Part shown: positions 1-9,424 of the stretch, in pieces
Layout: every line of letters begins with the position of its first letter
Numbering within the stretch: position 1 is the stretch's first letter
Assembly: GCA_002270565.1 (NCBI GenBank)
Contig: NQMI01000237.1
Location: forward strand, 1 to 19,205
DNA from: Stenocarpella maydis
Lineage: Eukaryota; Ascomycota; Sordariomycetes; Diaporthales; Diaporthaceae
Length of the DNA: 19,205 nt
Reading direction: 5' to 3'
The notes under the pieces: generated by a model
Told to the model about the DNA's origin: nothing
Seen by the model: only the letters and a program-made list of their open reading frames with translations
Database searches by the model: none
Program-made: the position numbers and the translations under genes

Positions 1-563
1 TTATTAATATATCCTACTTATTAATATATCCTACTTATTAATATATCCTACTTATTAATATATCCTACTTATTAATATATCCTACTTATTAATATATCCT
101 ACTTATTAATATATCCTACTTATTAATATATCCTACTTATTAATATATCCTACTTATTAATATATCCTACTTATTAATATATCCTACTTATTAATATATC
201 CTACTTATTAATATATCCTACTTATTAATATATCCTACTTATTAATATATCCTACTTATTAATATATCCTACTTATTAATATATCCTACTTATTAATATA
301 TCCTACTTATTAATATATCCTACTTATTAATATATCCTACTTATTAATATATCCTACTTATTAATATATCCTACTTATTAATATATCCTACTTATTAATA
401 TATCCTACTTATTAATATATCCTACTTATTAATATATCCTACTTATTAATATATCCTACTTATTAATATATCCTACTTATTAATATATCCTACTTATTAA
501 TATATCCTACTTATTAATATATCCTACTTATTAATATATCCTACTTATTAATATATCCTACTT
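1..563. repeat. 17-bp minisatellite array 1
   Basis: This is a head-to-tail array of the 17-bp unit TTATTAATATATCCTAC. Thirty-three complete copies (1-561) and two further bases run up to the N at 564. I see no base change between copies. The array is cut by the left window edge and probably also by the N, so its true length is unknown. The plus strand of the unit contains no G and no CA, so neither strand carries the CpA that RIP mutates. No function is evident. Perfect identity suggests recent expansion or continuing homogenisation. Confidence 0.97.
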
Positions 564-564
564 N
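564..564. other. Ambiguous base at a probable contig junction
   Basis: A single N lies at the right edge of the 17-bp array, immediately followed by unrelated AT-rich sequence. The assembler could not have bridged such an array reliably, so this is best read as a contig or gap boundary of unknown real size. Confidence 0.75.
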
Positions 565-2674
565 AGCCCAAGCCCATCACAGTTTATAAGTATATAACTA
601 AGCTAAATATTAAAATTTCTTTAAATATCATATTTGAAAGAAATTTTATTTTGATTTTTATAGGTTTCTTTTTTAATATAATTATACAAAAAGCTTTGAA
701 AATTCTAAAATTCAATACTTAGCTAAATTATAAATTGATATATATATTAACCTCCTCTTAAGTATAAGACTTACTAAAAGCCTTAATTATTCTTTTAAAG
801 CTCTATTCTATATAATTATAGCTATTTGCTAGGTAAACTATTTACTACTTTCTAAAGCCCTTTTTATTTATTAGATCTCTTTTAAGACCTATTTAACACT
901 TATATGTCCTTTTTATTTAACTTTAAACAGAGTTATGAAATTATAGTATATATAAATATATATATACATATACATTAGATTTTCCCTTATACATATACAT
1001 ATATATATATTAACTAGCCGTATATATAATATATAGATTTCTATATATTAGTAATATTAAGGAAGGAACTAGTTATGTAATAAATCTTAAATAAATATTA
1101 TTCTAAAGAATAAAATTTAGTACTTAGAATACTATATGTTTTATATTTTGTGTTAAATCTTACCTAATTATGATTAGTTTAATAGTAGAAATTTAAAATT
1201 TAAGCTTTTTAGCTTATTTCATTAATTTAATATATCAAATTCTATACATTTTAGAGAGTTAAATAGTAATTAATAAAATATATAATGTAAATTAGGAAAG
1301 TTTGCTCTATATAATGGTATTTCTTTTATATTTATTATATTATTCCCTAACTGTCTAATACTCTTATTAGCTAAATTTATATATGTATATGTGTATTGTA
1401 ATTTTTTTAATATATATATAAGGGTTCTTATATATTATATATATATATATATGGTATATTTGTATATTTGAATATAATATATAAAATATATATACGCATT
1501 ATTTTAACTCTGGTATATATTAATAAATCTTAAGGTATATCCAGCTATAATCCAAAACTAAAACTTATAATATAGAATAGTATTTCTTACCTTAATATTA
1601 ATAAAGGTATTTAAATACTTGTTATTAAAAGTATATATTATAAATTAATTATCTTAATTTAAACTAATTATTTTCATTCCTTAAGGGAAACTATTATTTA
1701 TTGTATTAAATAAGAGGAACTTCAACAATATTACTAATCTATAAATAATGATATATAACGTTATAATTATAATGAACTAGATCTATATACTTAAGACGGC
1801 TAATATAATGCTTATTAAATACTAAAATGCTAAAAGGACCTAAATATATCTTAAAGGGGTACTTAGGATTAAAGAATCTCTAATGATAATTAAAGAAAAA
1901 AAAAGAAAAAGTACCTAACCAGTAACATTAATAGTAGTACTAAGGAGGCAGTTTAAAATAAATTAAGTAAATCATAATATAGAAACTATAATAACGCTAA
2001 AGATAATATAAGAATATATATTAAAAAAAGAAATGTTAATGTATTAGATTTTAATTATATTATAATGAATTTAGACTAGTGAGCATTAATTAATATATGT
2101 ATATTAATAGTTTATATCAAATTCGGACCTCAATAGGAAAGTAAGTATTAATTAATATAAAGTATAAGTTTCTAATTAGAAGTTAGCTTATTTAAATTAG
2201 TAATACATGTATATTCATACTCTTAAATTATTAAAACTAATTAAAAATAAATAATTAAATATCGTTAGTACTAATTAATGCTAATTCTTATTAATTATTT
2301 AGCCCTAAGTAGGTGTTAGGGTTATTAAAAGTTATAAAAATAGTAAAACTATATTATTTACTAATATATATTACTTTCTAAAGACTATATTATATATCAA
2401 TATGACTTTAAAGTTATTATTTATTTACTTTATTAATAAGTATAATATATAAACTATAAATTAGTAAAAGATTTAATTTGATATAATTATATATTAAATC
2501 TATATTTCTAATGTAATTATTCATATAATATATTATTAAATATAGTCGTTTTAATATATAATAATATTAAGATTTAAATTAGCTTTACTATTATATACAT
2601 ATTCTTCAACATATTAGATGTTATTAATGTAAAAGTTAAAAGTAAATAGAAGTAAAGTTAAAAACCTATTCTAT
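565..2674. other. AT-rich, RIP-like gene-free block
   Basis: About 2.1 kb is almost entirely A and T, dominated by TpA runs (ATATATAT stretches near 950-1010 and 1380-1500), with very few G or C. No reading frame of useful length exists on either strand. This is what old repeats look like after heavy RIP in an ascomycete. I cannot identify the original element, apart from the relic at about 1545-1755 that recurs at about 3060-3262. Simple AT drift is an alternative explanation. Confidence 0.8.
1545..1755 (+). repeat. Dispersed AT-rich relic, copy 1
   Basis: This stretch aligns by eye, in the same orientation, with about 3060-3262. The best block is a run of about 31 identical bases at 1622-1652 (matching 3139-3170, beginning TTATTAAAAGTATATATT). 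It is flanked by diverged but alignable sequence such as the CTATAATC start and the AACTTnAACAAT end. Two mutated copies of one ancient repeat are the simplest reading. The boundaries are approximate and the element class is unknown. Confidence 0.6.
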
Positions 2675-2938
2675 TTATTAATATATCCTACTTATTAATA
2701 TATCCTACTTATTAATATATCCTACTTATTAATATATCCTACTTATTAATATATCCTACTTATTAATATATCCTACTTATTAATATATCCTACTTATTAA
2801 TATATCCTACTTATTAATATATCCTACTTATTAATATATCCTACTTATTAATATATCCTACTTATTAATATATCCTACTTATTAATATATCCTACTTATT
2901 AATATATCCTACTTATTAATATATCCTACTTATTAATA
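2675..2938. repeat. 17-bp minisatellite array 2
   Basis: Fifteen complete copies of exactly the unit seen at 1-563, in the same orientation and without visible variation, end in a partial ninth-base copy (TTATTAATA, 2930-2938). Here both ends are visible: the array starts after CCTATTCTAT and stops inside a unit before AACTATATT. It is embedded in the AT-rich block about 2.1 kb from array 1. Confidence 0.97.
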
Positions 2939-3290
2939 AACTATATTATAAAAAGAAAGGCTTTAAGTTATATAGTAAATCTATTTATATATAGTTCTTA
3001 ATATTATTAAACTAGCTAATAGCAAGAGATAACTTTAAACTTAATAGCGCTATTATAAATTACTATAATCTAAGCCTAATCCTTATGATGTAAAATAGTA
3101 GTTTCTGGTTTAATATTACTAAAAATAATTAAATAGTTATTATTAAAAGTATATATTATAAATTAATTATTTATAATCTAAACCAATTCTCCTTTATTCT
3201 TATAGGTTAAGTATTATTTATTTTAACGATGAGAAACTTAAACAATATAAATGGTCTATAAGAGAAAGCTTTTAATTTGTTACAGAGAGG
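2939..3290. other. AT-rich block between array 2 and the composition boundary
   Basis: RIP-like AT-rich sequence continues from array 2 to about 3290, where composition shifts within a few tens of bases to roughly balanced GC. It contains the second copy of the dispersed relic and no coding potential that I can see. Confidence 0.75.
3060..3262 (+). repeat. Dispersed AT-rich relic, copy 2
   Basis: This is the counterpart of the relic at about 1545-1755, with a near-identical core at 3139-3170 and diverged flanks. Several differences between the two copies are C/T or A/G transitions, as expected if both were mutated independently by RIP. Its right end lies almost at the isochore boundary, so the boundary may be the edge of an old insertion. 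Confidence 0.6.
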
Positions 3291-3495
3291 CAATTGGATG
3301 GACAAGTAATAAGAGAGTTATAGTATAGTGCATGCGGCCCATTTAATGAGGCCAGCCGGCCTAATGCCCGTCGTGAACACGCGCCTGGTCAAGTGCTAGA
3401 TAGTCAGAACATATACTTGTAACTGACTGCAGCAAGGCTCTCTTTAACTTGCCGTTCTTGAACAGGTCCGGACAGACAGTCCCACAAACTTAATC

Positions 3496-4260
3496 ATGGA
3501 TGCCTGCATGTACGGTCTGGTGGTGAATGGCTCCGGCTGGCCTCTAACAATTCGTTGGCAATTACATGCTCAACGCTACGGGAATACCACTTTTGCTTGA
3601 CCAATGCTCGAGGCTACCGTCGCCTGGTTGCCCCTTCTTGCAAGAAATCCCATATGGTTTCACAGATTAGAGCGCGCGTGCTCAAGATGGCAGACTTCAT
3701 GCACATAACATCCCTGTCTACTGGCATGTATGAATATACATCGTTATACCCAGTGGGAAGGACTACTGCAGTTAATCTACCTTAAAACTACTTCTGCTTA
3801 TCTACCAGGAGTCTATGTCAAGCTCAAGGTCCAACAGAATCGACAACCCCTCTTTACCCTCCGGTTGTATGCCGTACCTCCCTTTTAGCCTGAACACTGG
3901 CTACTTGAATGCATTTATCAATATCTCATAGGGGATGACCTGGAAACCTCCGTTAACTTCTAGGTAGTCGAACCTTGGATGAATATTCTCAAAGGCGATT
4001 TTGACAGTGAACTTGCTGAACTTTCTCCTGCACCTCTGAAGTACGTAGTCCACAGGCCAAATTTCAACGAGCAGGGTTCTAAGGTTTTGTCCATATCTGA
4101 CCGGAATGGATGGATGGACGGCGCGCGAGCTGGGTACGAGTGCCTACTTGGACGTCAAACTGTGATGGAGGCAAACTCGATTGGCCAACGAGCTGCTGAA
4201 AGGCACAAGATGTAGGATCGCGATCAAGCTCGCCGACAATATTCATGGCTGCGAGATGCT
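3496..4260 (+). pseudogene. Degenerate reading frame of unknown identity
   Basis: From the ATG at 3496 one frame stays readable for about 255 codons, interrupted only by TGA at 3598, TAA at 3706 and TAG at 3886, 3961 and 4213. Stretches between the stops look protein-like, for example 3721-3885 (LQLIYLKTTSAYLPGVYVKL) and 3964-4212. Four of the five stops are TAA or TAG, which a single C-to-T change could make from glutamine codons. I recognise no domain or catalytic motif. A competing 76-codon frame at 3555-3785 and a short minus-strand frame overlap it. It may be a decayed gene, a transposon fragment or chance; it is listed mainly because 3291-4463 holds nothing better. Confidence 0.25.
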
Positions 4261-4953
4261 GTGTGATTCAAGCTTAAGATCGTCAGCCCAAAGATAGTAG
4301 TGATGGGGATGGTGCTTGGTGGCCTGACCGGTGAGAAGGGGATGAAGTCCTGTGCAAATGTGGCTCGTAAGGTCTTCGGCAATCACTTCTCTGTGGGAAT
4401 TTCTCGCAATTCCTCGATAACTGTCCGAAGTCATGCCCGTGAAAGGGACTGCCCGGAAAACCAAGTCCGATATCATGATACCACGTTTCTGTCGTGCGGT
4501 TCCTTCCTTGCTTCACAACTTGAAATGCTCCTGTGTCCATTCTTATCTCTCAACTGTCACCTGAAGGGCAAAGCCTTGGCTCTGCATATGTCACACTTGA
4601 GCAATGTGTAGGCTTTGCCGGTAAAGTTTCCTGGTCGGAGGTAACGCAGCAAGTGCGAGTGATCCTGAAACTTGTGCCGTGAGCCACTGCCGGATTTAAC
4701 CACGTTTGTGAAGCAAGACCTTGGTTATAATCTGGTATCACACACATGGATCTGGAAGCCTCACATGCAGCGTTGGTCGCGCCATAGCGTGGGTTTTGCT
4801 CATCCTTCAAATATCAAACCACATGCTGCATCTGTGCATCACCCGACTCGACACACTTCACATGCTCTCCCAAAATCAGTTGATGATGCTAACCAGGCCT
4901 GGGGTGGGATGCAACCGAACGCTCATATGCTTCCCAATGTGCAGTCGTCAGAG

Positions 4954-4973
4954 CCGAGGGTGGGTGGCCTCGG
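4954..4973. promoter_or_regulatory. CCGAGG/CCTCGG inverted pair, duplicate copy
   Basis: This is the redundant image of the motif pair described at 6424-6443. If the 1469-bp duplication is an artefact, only one pair exists in the genome. Confidence 0.45.
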
Positions 4974-5402
4974 TACGGGTAGCCCGAGTCCCAACCAGAT
5001 GGAGCCGAGCGCCACGGGGCCCTGTCGGGGGCCCCTGGCTAGGCTCAACGTGGGCTGAATGTAACGGTTTCAACCTTCAAAGCTACTAGGGTACACTAAC
5101 AGCTCGTCGCATGTCATGGACTTATCGAGGATAGTGCAGTCTGGCCCTGTTCCAATATTCTTTACGGAGTATTCTGCAGCCTTCCCCTGAGCCCGATACC
5201 GGCTCACCTTTCGTGGTTGGAACAGTGAACGTGTCCCCAGTGAGTAGTACACTAGTTCTCTGCCCAGAGGGTAATCTCAAGTATCTACTCTTTTCACATG
5301 ACATTTGACAAGCAGACCCGCTTTGCCCTCCACATACACTAGATTATACGTGTACTAGCAGCACGGGGTACCCCAGTTGGGTTTGGGCCGTGCTTCCCTT
5401 AA

Positions 5403-5408
5403 CCTCGG
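5403..5408 (+). promoter_or_regulatory. CCTCGG motif, duplicate copy
   Basis: This is the redundant image of the CCTCGG at 6873-6878, 130 bp before the truncated start codon at 5538. Confidence 0.4.
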
Positions 5409-5537
5409 CATCTTTGGAATATGCTTTGACGGCAAGCCACTTGTCATGTCTTGAACCTCGTCCCTTAACTCGGCTCCTTCTCCCGTGCCACGCTGATCAC
5501 CTCAACACTGGTCTCCTGCAACACCACTGAACTCACT

Positions 5538-5932
5538 ATGCCGCCGAATCCGGATTGGGTCAAGCAGCTGAAGCCAGCATCTCCACAGGGGGCCGACATC
5601 CTGGTGGAGGAGCGGGCCAAGAGCAACATCGACGTCGACCAGCTCGCCGATTTCCTCTTCACCAAGGAGACGCTGGAGCAGAAGGCAGCGATCGTGAAGG
5701 CTCTCTCGGCAGAACCCGTCTTCGACAAGTCAAAGAACTACTTCCTGGGCCGCGAGGATCGCTTCGTGGCGGCCCTGGCCCGTGGCAAGCGCATCGAGCA
5801 GCTCTCGCGGAAGCACAAGTGGTCCCAGGATGAGTTCGACTACGCCTACCAGCTCACCGGCGAGGCCACGCCATTAGCTATGCACTACAAGATGTTCATG
5901 CCCACAATCCGGGAGCAAGGCACGCCGGAGCA
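5538..5932 (+). pseudogene. Truncated duplicate of acyl-CoA oxidase N-terminus
   Basis: It encodes residues 1-131 of the oxidase at 7008-9315 with no visible difference, then stops at the N at 5933 and jumps back to sequence far upstream of the gene. It has the same upstream region as the complete copy. It should not be counted as a second gene: it is probably the end of one contig overlapping the start of the next. A real partial tandem duplication with zero divergence is possible but much less likely. Confidence 0.9.
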
Positions 5933-5933
5933 N
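5933..5933. other. N at unmerged contig overlap
   Basis: This single N separates the two identical 1469-bp segments. Left of it the sequence ends inside oxidase codon 132. Right of it the sequence restarts at the base equivalent to 4464. Confidence 0.9.
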
Positions 5934-6423
5934 AGTCCGATATCATGATACCACGTTTCTGTCGTGCGGTTCCTTCCTTGCTTCACAACTTGAAATGCTC
6001 CTGTGTCCATTCTTATCTCTCAACTGTCACCTGAAGGGCAAAGCCTTGGCTCTGCATATGTCACACTTGAGCAATGTGTAGGCTTTGCCGGTAAAGTTTC
6101 CTGGTCGGAGGTAACGCAGCAAGTGCGAGTGATCCTGAAACTTGTGCCGTGAGCCACTGCCGGATTTAACCACGTTTGTGAAGCAAGACCTTGGTTATAA
6201 TCTGGTATCACACACATGGATCTGGAAGCCTCACATGCAGCGTTGGTCGCGCCATAGCGTGGGTTTTGCTCATCCTTCAAATATCAAACCACATGCTGCA
6301 TCTGTGCATCACCCGACTCGACACACTTCACATGCTCTCCCAAAATCAGTTGATGATGCTAACCAGGCCTGGGGTGGGATGCAACCGAACGCTCATATGC
6401 TTCCCAATGTGCAGTCGTCAGAG

Positions 6424-6443
6424 CCGAGGGTGGGTGGCCTCGG
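6424..6443. promoter_or_regulatory. Inverted pair of CCTCGG fatty-acid response motifs
   Basis: CCGAGG (6424-6429) and CCTCGG (6438-6443) face each other across eight bases, about 565-585 bp upstream of the oxidase start. CCTCGG is the published core bound by the zinc-cluster regulators FarA and FarB, which induce beta-oxidation genes on fatty acids in Aspergillus and relatives. The motif is short, but its pairing and recurrence before a beta-oxidation gene support a role. A CCAAT box lies just upstream (6404-6408). Binding is inferred, not shown. Confidence 0.6.
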
Positions 6444-6872
6444 TACGGGTAGCCCGAGTCCCAACCAGATGGAGCCGAGCGCCACGGGGCCCTGTCGGGG
6501 GCCCCTGGCTAGGCTCAACGTGGGCTGAATGTAACGGTTTCAACCTTCAAAGCTACTAGGGTACACTAACAGCTCGTCGCATGTCATGGACTTATCGAGG
6601 ATAGTGCAGTCTGGCCCTGTTCCAATATTCTTTACGGAGTATTCTGCAGCCTTCCCCTGAGCCCGATACCGGCTCACCTTTCGTGGTTGGAACAGTGAAC
6701 GTGTCCCCAGTGAGTAGTACACTAGTTCTCTGCCCAGAGGGTAATCTCAAGTATCTACTCTTTTCACATGACATTTGACAAGCAGACCCGCTTTGCCCTC
6801 CACATACACTAGATTATACGTGTACTAGCAGCACGGGGTACCCCAGTTGGGTTTGGGCCGTGCTTCCCTTAA

Positions 6873-6878
6873 CCTCGG
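6873..6878 (+). promoter_or_regulatory. Proximal CCTCGG fatty-acid response motif
   Basis: A third CCTCGG lies 130 bp upstream of the oxidase ATG, at a distance typical of a functional promoter element in filamentous fungi. Together with the inverted pair at 6424-6443 it suggests induction by fatty acids through FarA/FarB-type activators. Another CCAAT box is at 6622-6626. Confidence 0.55.
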
Positions 6879-7007
6879 CATCTTTGGAATATGCTTTGAC
6901 GGCAAGCCACTTGTCATGTCTTGAACCTCGTCCCTTAACTCGGCTCCTTCTCCCGTGCCACGCTGATCACCTCAACACTGGTCTCCTGCAACACCACTGA
7001 ACTCACT

Positions 7008-9315
7008 ATGCCGCCGAATCCGGATTGGGTCAAGCAGCTGAAGCCAGCATCTCCACAGGGGGCCGACATCCTGGTGGAGGAGCGGGCCAAGAGCAACATC
7101 GACGTCGACCAGCTCGCCGATTTCCTCTTCACCAAGGAGACGCTGGAGCAGAAGGCAGCGATCGTGAAGGCTCTCTCGGCAGAACCCGTCTTCGACAAGT
7201 CAAAGAACTACTTCCTGGGCCGCGAGGATCGCTTCGTGGCGGCCCTGGCCCGTGGCAAGCGCATCGAGCAGCTCTCGCGGAAGCACAAGTGGTCCCAGGA
7301 TGAGTTCGACTACGCCTACCAGCTCACCGGCGAGGCCACGCCATTAGCTATGCACTACAAGATGTTCATGCCCACAATCCGGGAGCAAGGCACGCCGGAG
7401 CAGCACAAGCTCTTCCTTGAGAAGGCGCAAAGGTTTGAGATCATCGGCTGCTATGCGCAGACGGAACTGGGCCACGGCTCCAACGTCAGGGGACTCGAGA
7501 CCACGGCGACCTGGAACCCCGAGGACAAGACCTTCACAATGCACAGTCCCCATCTGACGGCTTCCAAGTGGTGGATCGGATCACTCGGCAAGGTCGCCAA
7601 CCACGCTGTTGTCATGGCGCAGCTGGTGATCGAGGGCAAGAGCTACGGGCCTCACCCTTTTGTCGTGCCCATCAGGGACCTCAAGACCCATGAGCCATTG
7701 CAAAACGTGCACATTGGAGACATTGGTCCGAAATTCGGCTTCAACACGGTAAGCAACCGCGATCCAAGGCCATCTCCGGTCCCGACTGACAATGCCAGAT
7801 GGACAATGGCTTCTTGCTCCTCAACAACGTCAAGGTCCCACACGTCAACATGCTCTCCCGATTCTCCAGGGTTGACCCCCAAACCAGCAAATACATCCGG
7901 CCACCGACCCCGGCTCTCGTCTACGGCACTCTGACCTACGTACGAAGCACCATCGTCCTTGAGTCCGGGGCGGTCCTGGCCCGCGGCGTGACCATCGCCA
8001 CCAGGTACTGCGCTGTACGCCGCCAGTTCCAGGACCTGGACGCCAAGGGCAGCGACGTGAGCGAGAACCAGGTGCTCAACTACAGCATGGTTCAGTTCCG
8101 TCTCTTGCCCCTGCTCGCTGCGACGTTTGCCCTGCACTTCACCGGTCGCAACATGATTTCCCTCTACCAAGAGAACCAGAAGCGTCTCGCAGCCGGAAAC
8201 CAGCCGACCAGCAACGAATCCAAGCGCAGACCGGGCCCCGAGGAGCTGACTCCGGGTGCGGATCTCCTGGCCGACCTGCACAGCACGTCATGTGCACTCA
8301 AGGCGTTCTCGTCGACGGTGGCGGCCGAGGGCCTGGAGGTGTGTCGACGCGCGTGTGGTGGGCACGGGTACAGCTCATTCAGCGGCATCGGCTCGTTCTA
8401 CGCCGACTACCTGCCAACGGTCACCTGGGAGGGTGACAACTACATGCTGACACAGCAGGTTGCGCGATATCTGCTCAAGTCTGCGCGTGCAGTTCTGAGC
8501 GGCAAGGCATCGGACAATGACACAACCCGCTTCCTGAAGTTGTTCCTCAAGAGGCAGGACATCGGCGCCGCCTTCGACGTCCTGGGCTCGGACCAGGAAC
8601 TGGTGGACGCCTTCGCGTGGTAAGCAGCCCCCAGAGACATTTTGAATGCGCTTAGGAACAACGGTCTCCTCCCCGGAGCATAGGTCTCAAAGGTCCATAG
8701 CCACACTATGACCTGTTTTATGCTACTGCTTATAAATAACACCCCTTCCTTTGCTCTCTGAAAGCTGACTCCAAGTGCCGCAGGCGCGTGGCATATCTGA
8801 CCTTCGACGCACTCAAGAAGCGCGACGAGGAGAAGCAGTCGTGGAACTCGCTACTGGTGGACTTCTACCGCCTCAGCACGGCACACGCGCAGTACATGGT
8901 GGTCAAGAGCTTCAAAGACGCGCTGCACAGCGACAGCATGGGCGGGGCGTTGGGCGACCAGACCCGCGGGGTCCTGCACTCGCTCTTTAAGCTCTTCTCC
9001 CTGCACACGCTCGAGAAGGAGAGCAGCGAATTCTTCAGCAGCGCGGCGACGACCATCAAGCAGATCTCGCTCGCGCGCAAGCAGGTCATGAAGCTGCTGG
9101 AGGAGGTCCGCCCCCACGCCGTCCGCCTCGTCGACTCATGGAAGTTTCCGGACTGGCAGCTTGACTCAAGCCTTGGGCGGCACGACGGCCGTGTCTACGA
9201 GGACATGTTCTTCCGCGCGAGCACGCTGAACCCTCTGAACGACGTTGTGTATGATTCAAACCCGGACAGCCCCAACTTGATCAGGCAGGACAACCGGGCG
9301 AAGAGCAAATTGTAA
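7008..9315 (+). CDS. POX1: Peroxisomal acyl-CoA oxidase, three exons
   Basis: This FAD enzyme oxidises acyl-CoA to trans-2-enoyl-CoA, producing hydrogen peroxide, in the first step of peroxisomal beta-oxidation. Exons are 7008-7748, 7799-8619 and 8784-9315, giving 697 residues, the usual family length. The N-terminal alpha domain covers about 1-145. The FAD/substrate domain follows with QTELGHGSN at 151-159. FGFNT|MDNGF is restored across intron 1. The C-terminal oxidase domains carry RYCAVRRQF (316-324), CGGHGY (433-438) and TWEGDN, whose Glu458 is the expected catalytic base. Intron 2 splits Trp521 (DAFAW-RVAYLTF). The protein ends in SKL, a type 1 peroxisomal targeting signal. The start has A at -3 and the N-terminus matches the family. 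CCTCGG motifs lie upstream. Fungi often have several paralogues, so the symbol means orthologue family of yeast POX1/FOX1, not a proven one-to-one match. No defect is visible. Confidence 0.96.
7749..7798 (+). other. Oxidase intron 1 (50 bp, phase 0)
   Basis: The donor is GTAAGC, a branch-like ACTGAC lies at 7785-7790, and the acceptor is CCAG at 7795-7798. Removal joins FGFNT to MDNGFLLLN, restoring a block conserved in acyl-CoA oxidases. Reading through changes the protein to non-family sequence. Confidence 0.95.
8620..8783 (+). other. Oxidase intron 2 (164 bp, phase 2)
   Basis: The donor is GTAAGC after TG of a split tryptophan codon, a branch-like GCTGAC lies at 8764-8769, and the acceptor is GCAG at 8780-8783. 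Splicing gives DAFAWRVAYLTFDAL, continuing the C-terminal domain. Without splicing the frame ends at a TAA directly after the donor. It is long compared with intron 1. Confidence 0.93.
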
Positions 9316-9424
9316 GGCGGAGGTAGACGAGATTTGTTGATCGCACGAGGCGTTGATGCTCCAGCCTAAATCATGATATATTCTTTTTAGAGGCATAGAG
9401 AGAGACCCATAGAACTATATTGGA
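9316..9424. other. 3' flank of the oxidase gene
   Basis: About 110 bp follow the TAA before transposon-like sequence begins, so the 3' untranslated region is short or enters the repeat. I see no canonical AATAAA signal. Confidence 0.5.

Larger units (their letters stand above)
4464..5932. repeat. 1469-bp direct duplicate, copy 1 (probable assembly artefact)
   Basis: This segment appears identical, base for base, to 5934-7402 at a constant offset of 1470, covering non-coding upstream sequence and the first 395 coding bases of the acyl-CoA oxidase. The two copies abut at a single N. The copy ends mid-codon with no target-site duplication or mobile-element end. It is best explained as two contigs whose overlapping ends were joined with an N instead of being merged. 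Confidence 0.93.
5934..7402. repeat. 1469-bp direct duplicate, copy 2 (contiguous with the full gene)
   Basis: This is the counterpart of 4464-5932 and runs without interruption into the rest of the oxidase gene. Of it, 5934-7007 is the 5' flank, about 1.07 kb without a gene. Short frames there on both strands have no recognisable product. Confidence 0.93.

Noticed and set aside
1..2938. CRISPR-like array
   Set aside because: The units are contiguous 17-bp tandem repeats with no spacers, in what appears to be a eukaryotic genome.
4243..4540. Minus-strand frames of 77 and 85 codons
   Set aside because: They overlap in different frames with a plus-strand frame, show no family motif and cross the duplication boundary.
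4672..5089. Overlapping frames of 122 and 128 codons in the oxidase upstream region (also at 6142-6559)
   Set aside because: Two plus-strand frames overlap each other and minus-strand frames, with no recognisable domain or introns; composition fits a GC-balanced promoter region.
5538..5948. A second, short acyl-CoA oxidase-like gene of about 136 codons
   Set aside because: It is identical to the start of the gene at 7008, and its last codons run through the N into upstream non-coding sequence; treated as duplicate contig end.
7652..8281. A 209-codon minus-strand frame
   Set aside because: It lies antisense to oxidase exons 1 and 2 and spans the intron; GC-rich coding DNA commonly gives such antisense frames.
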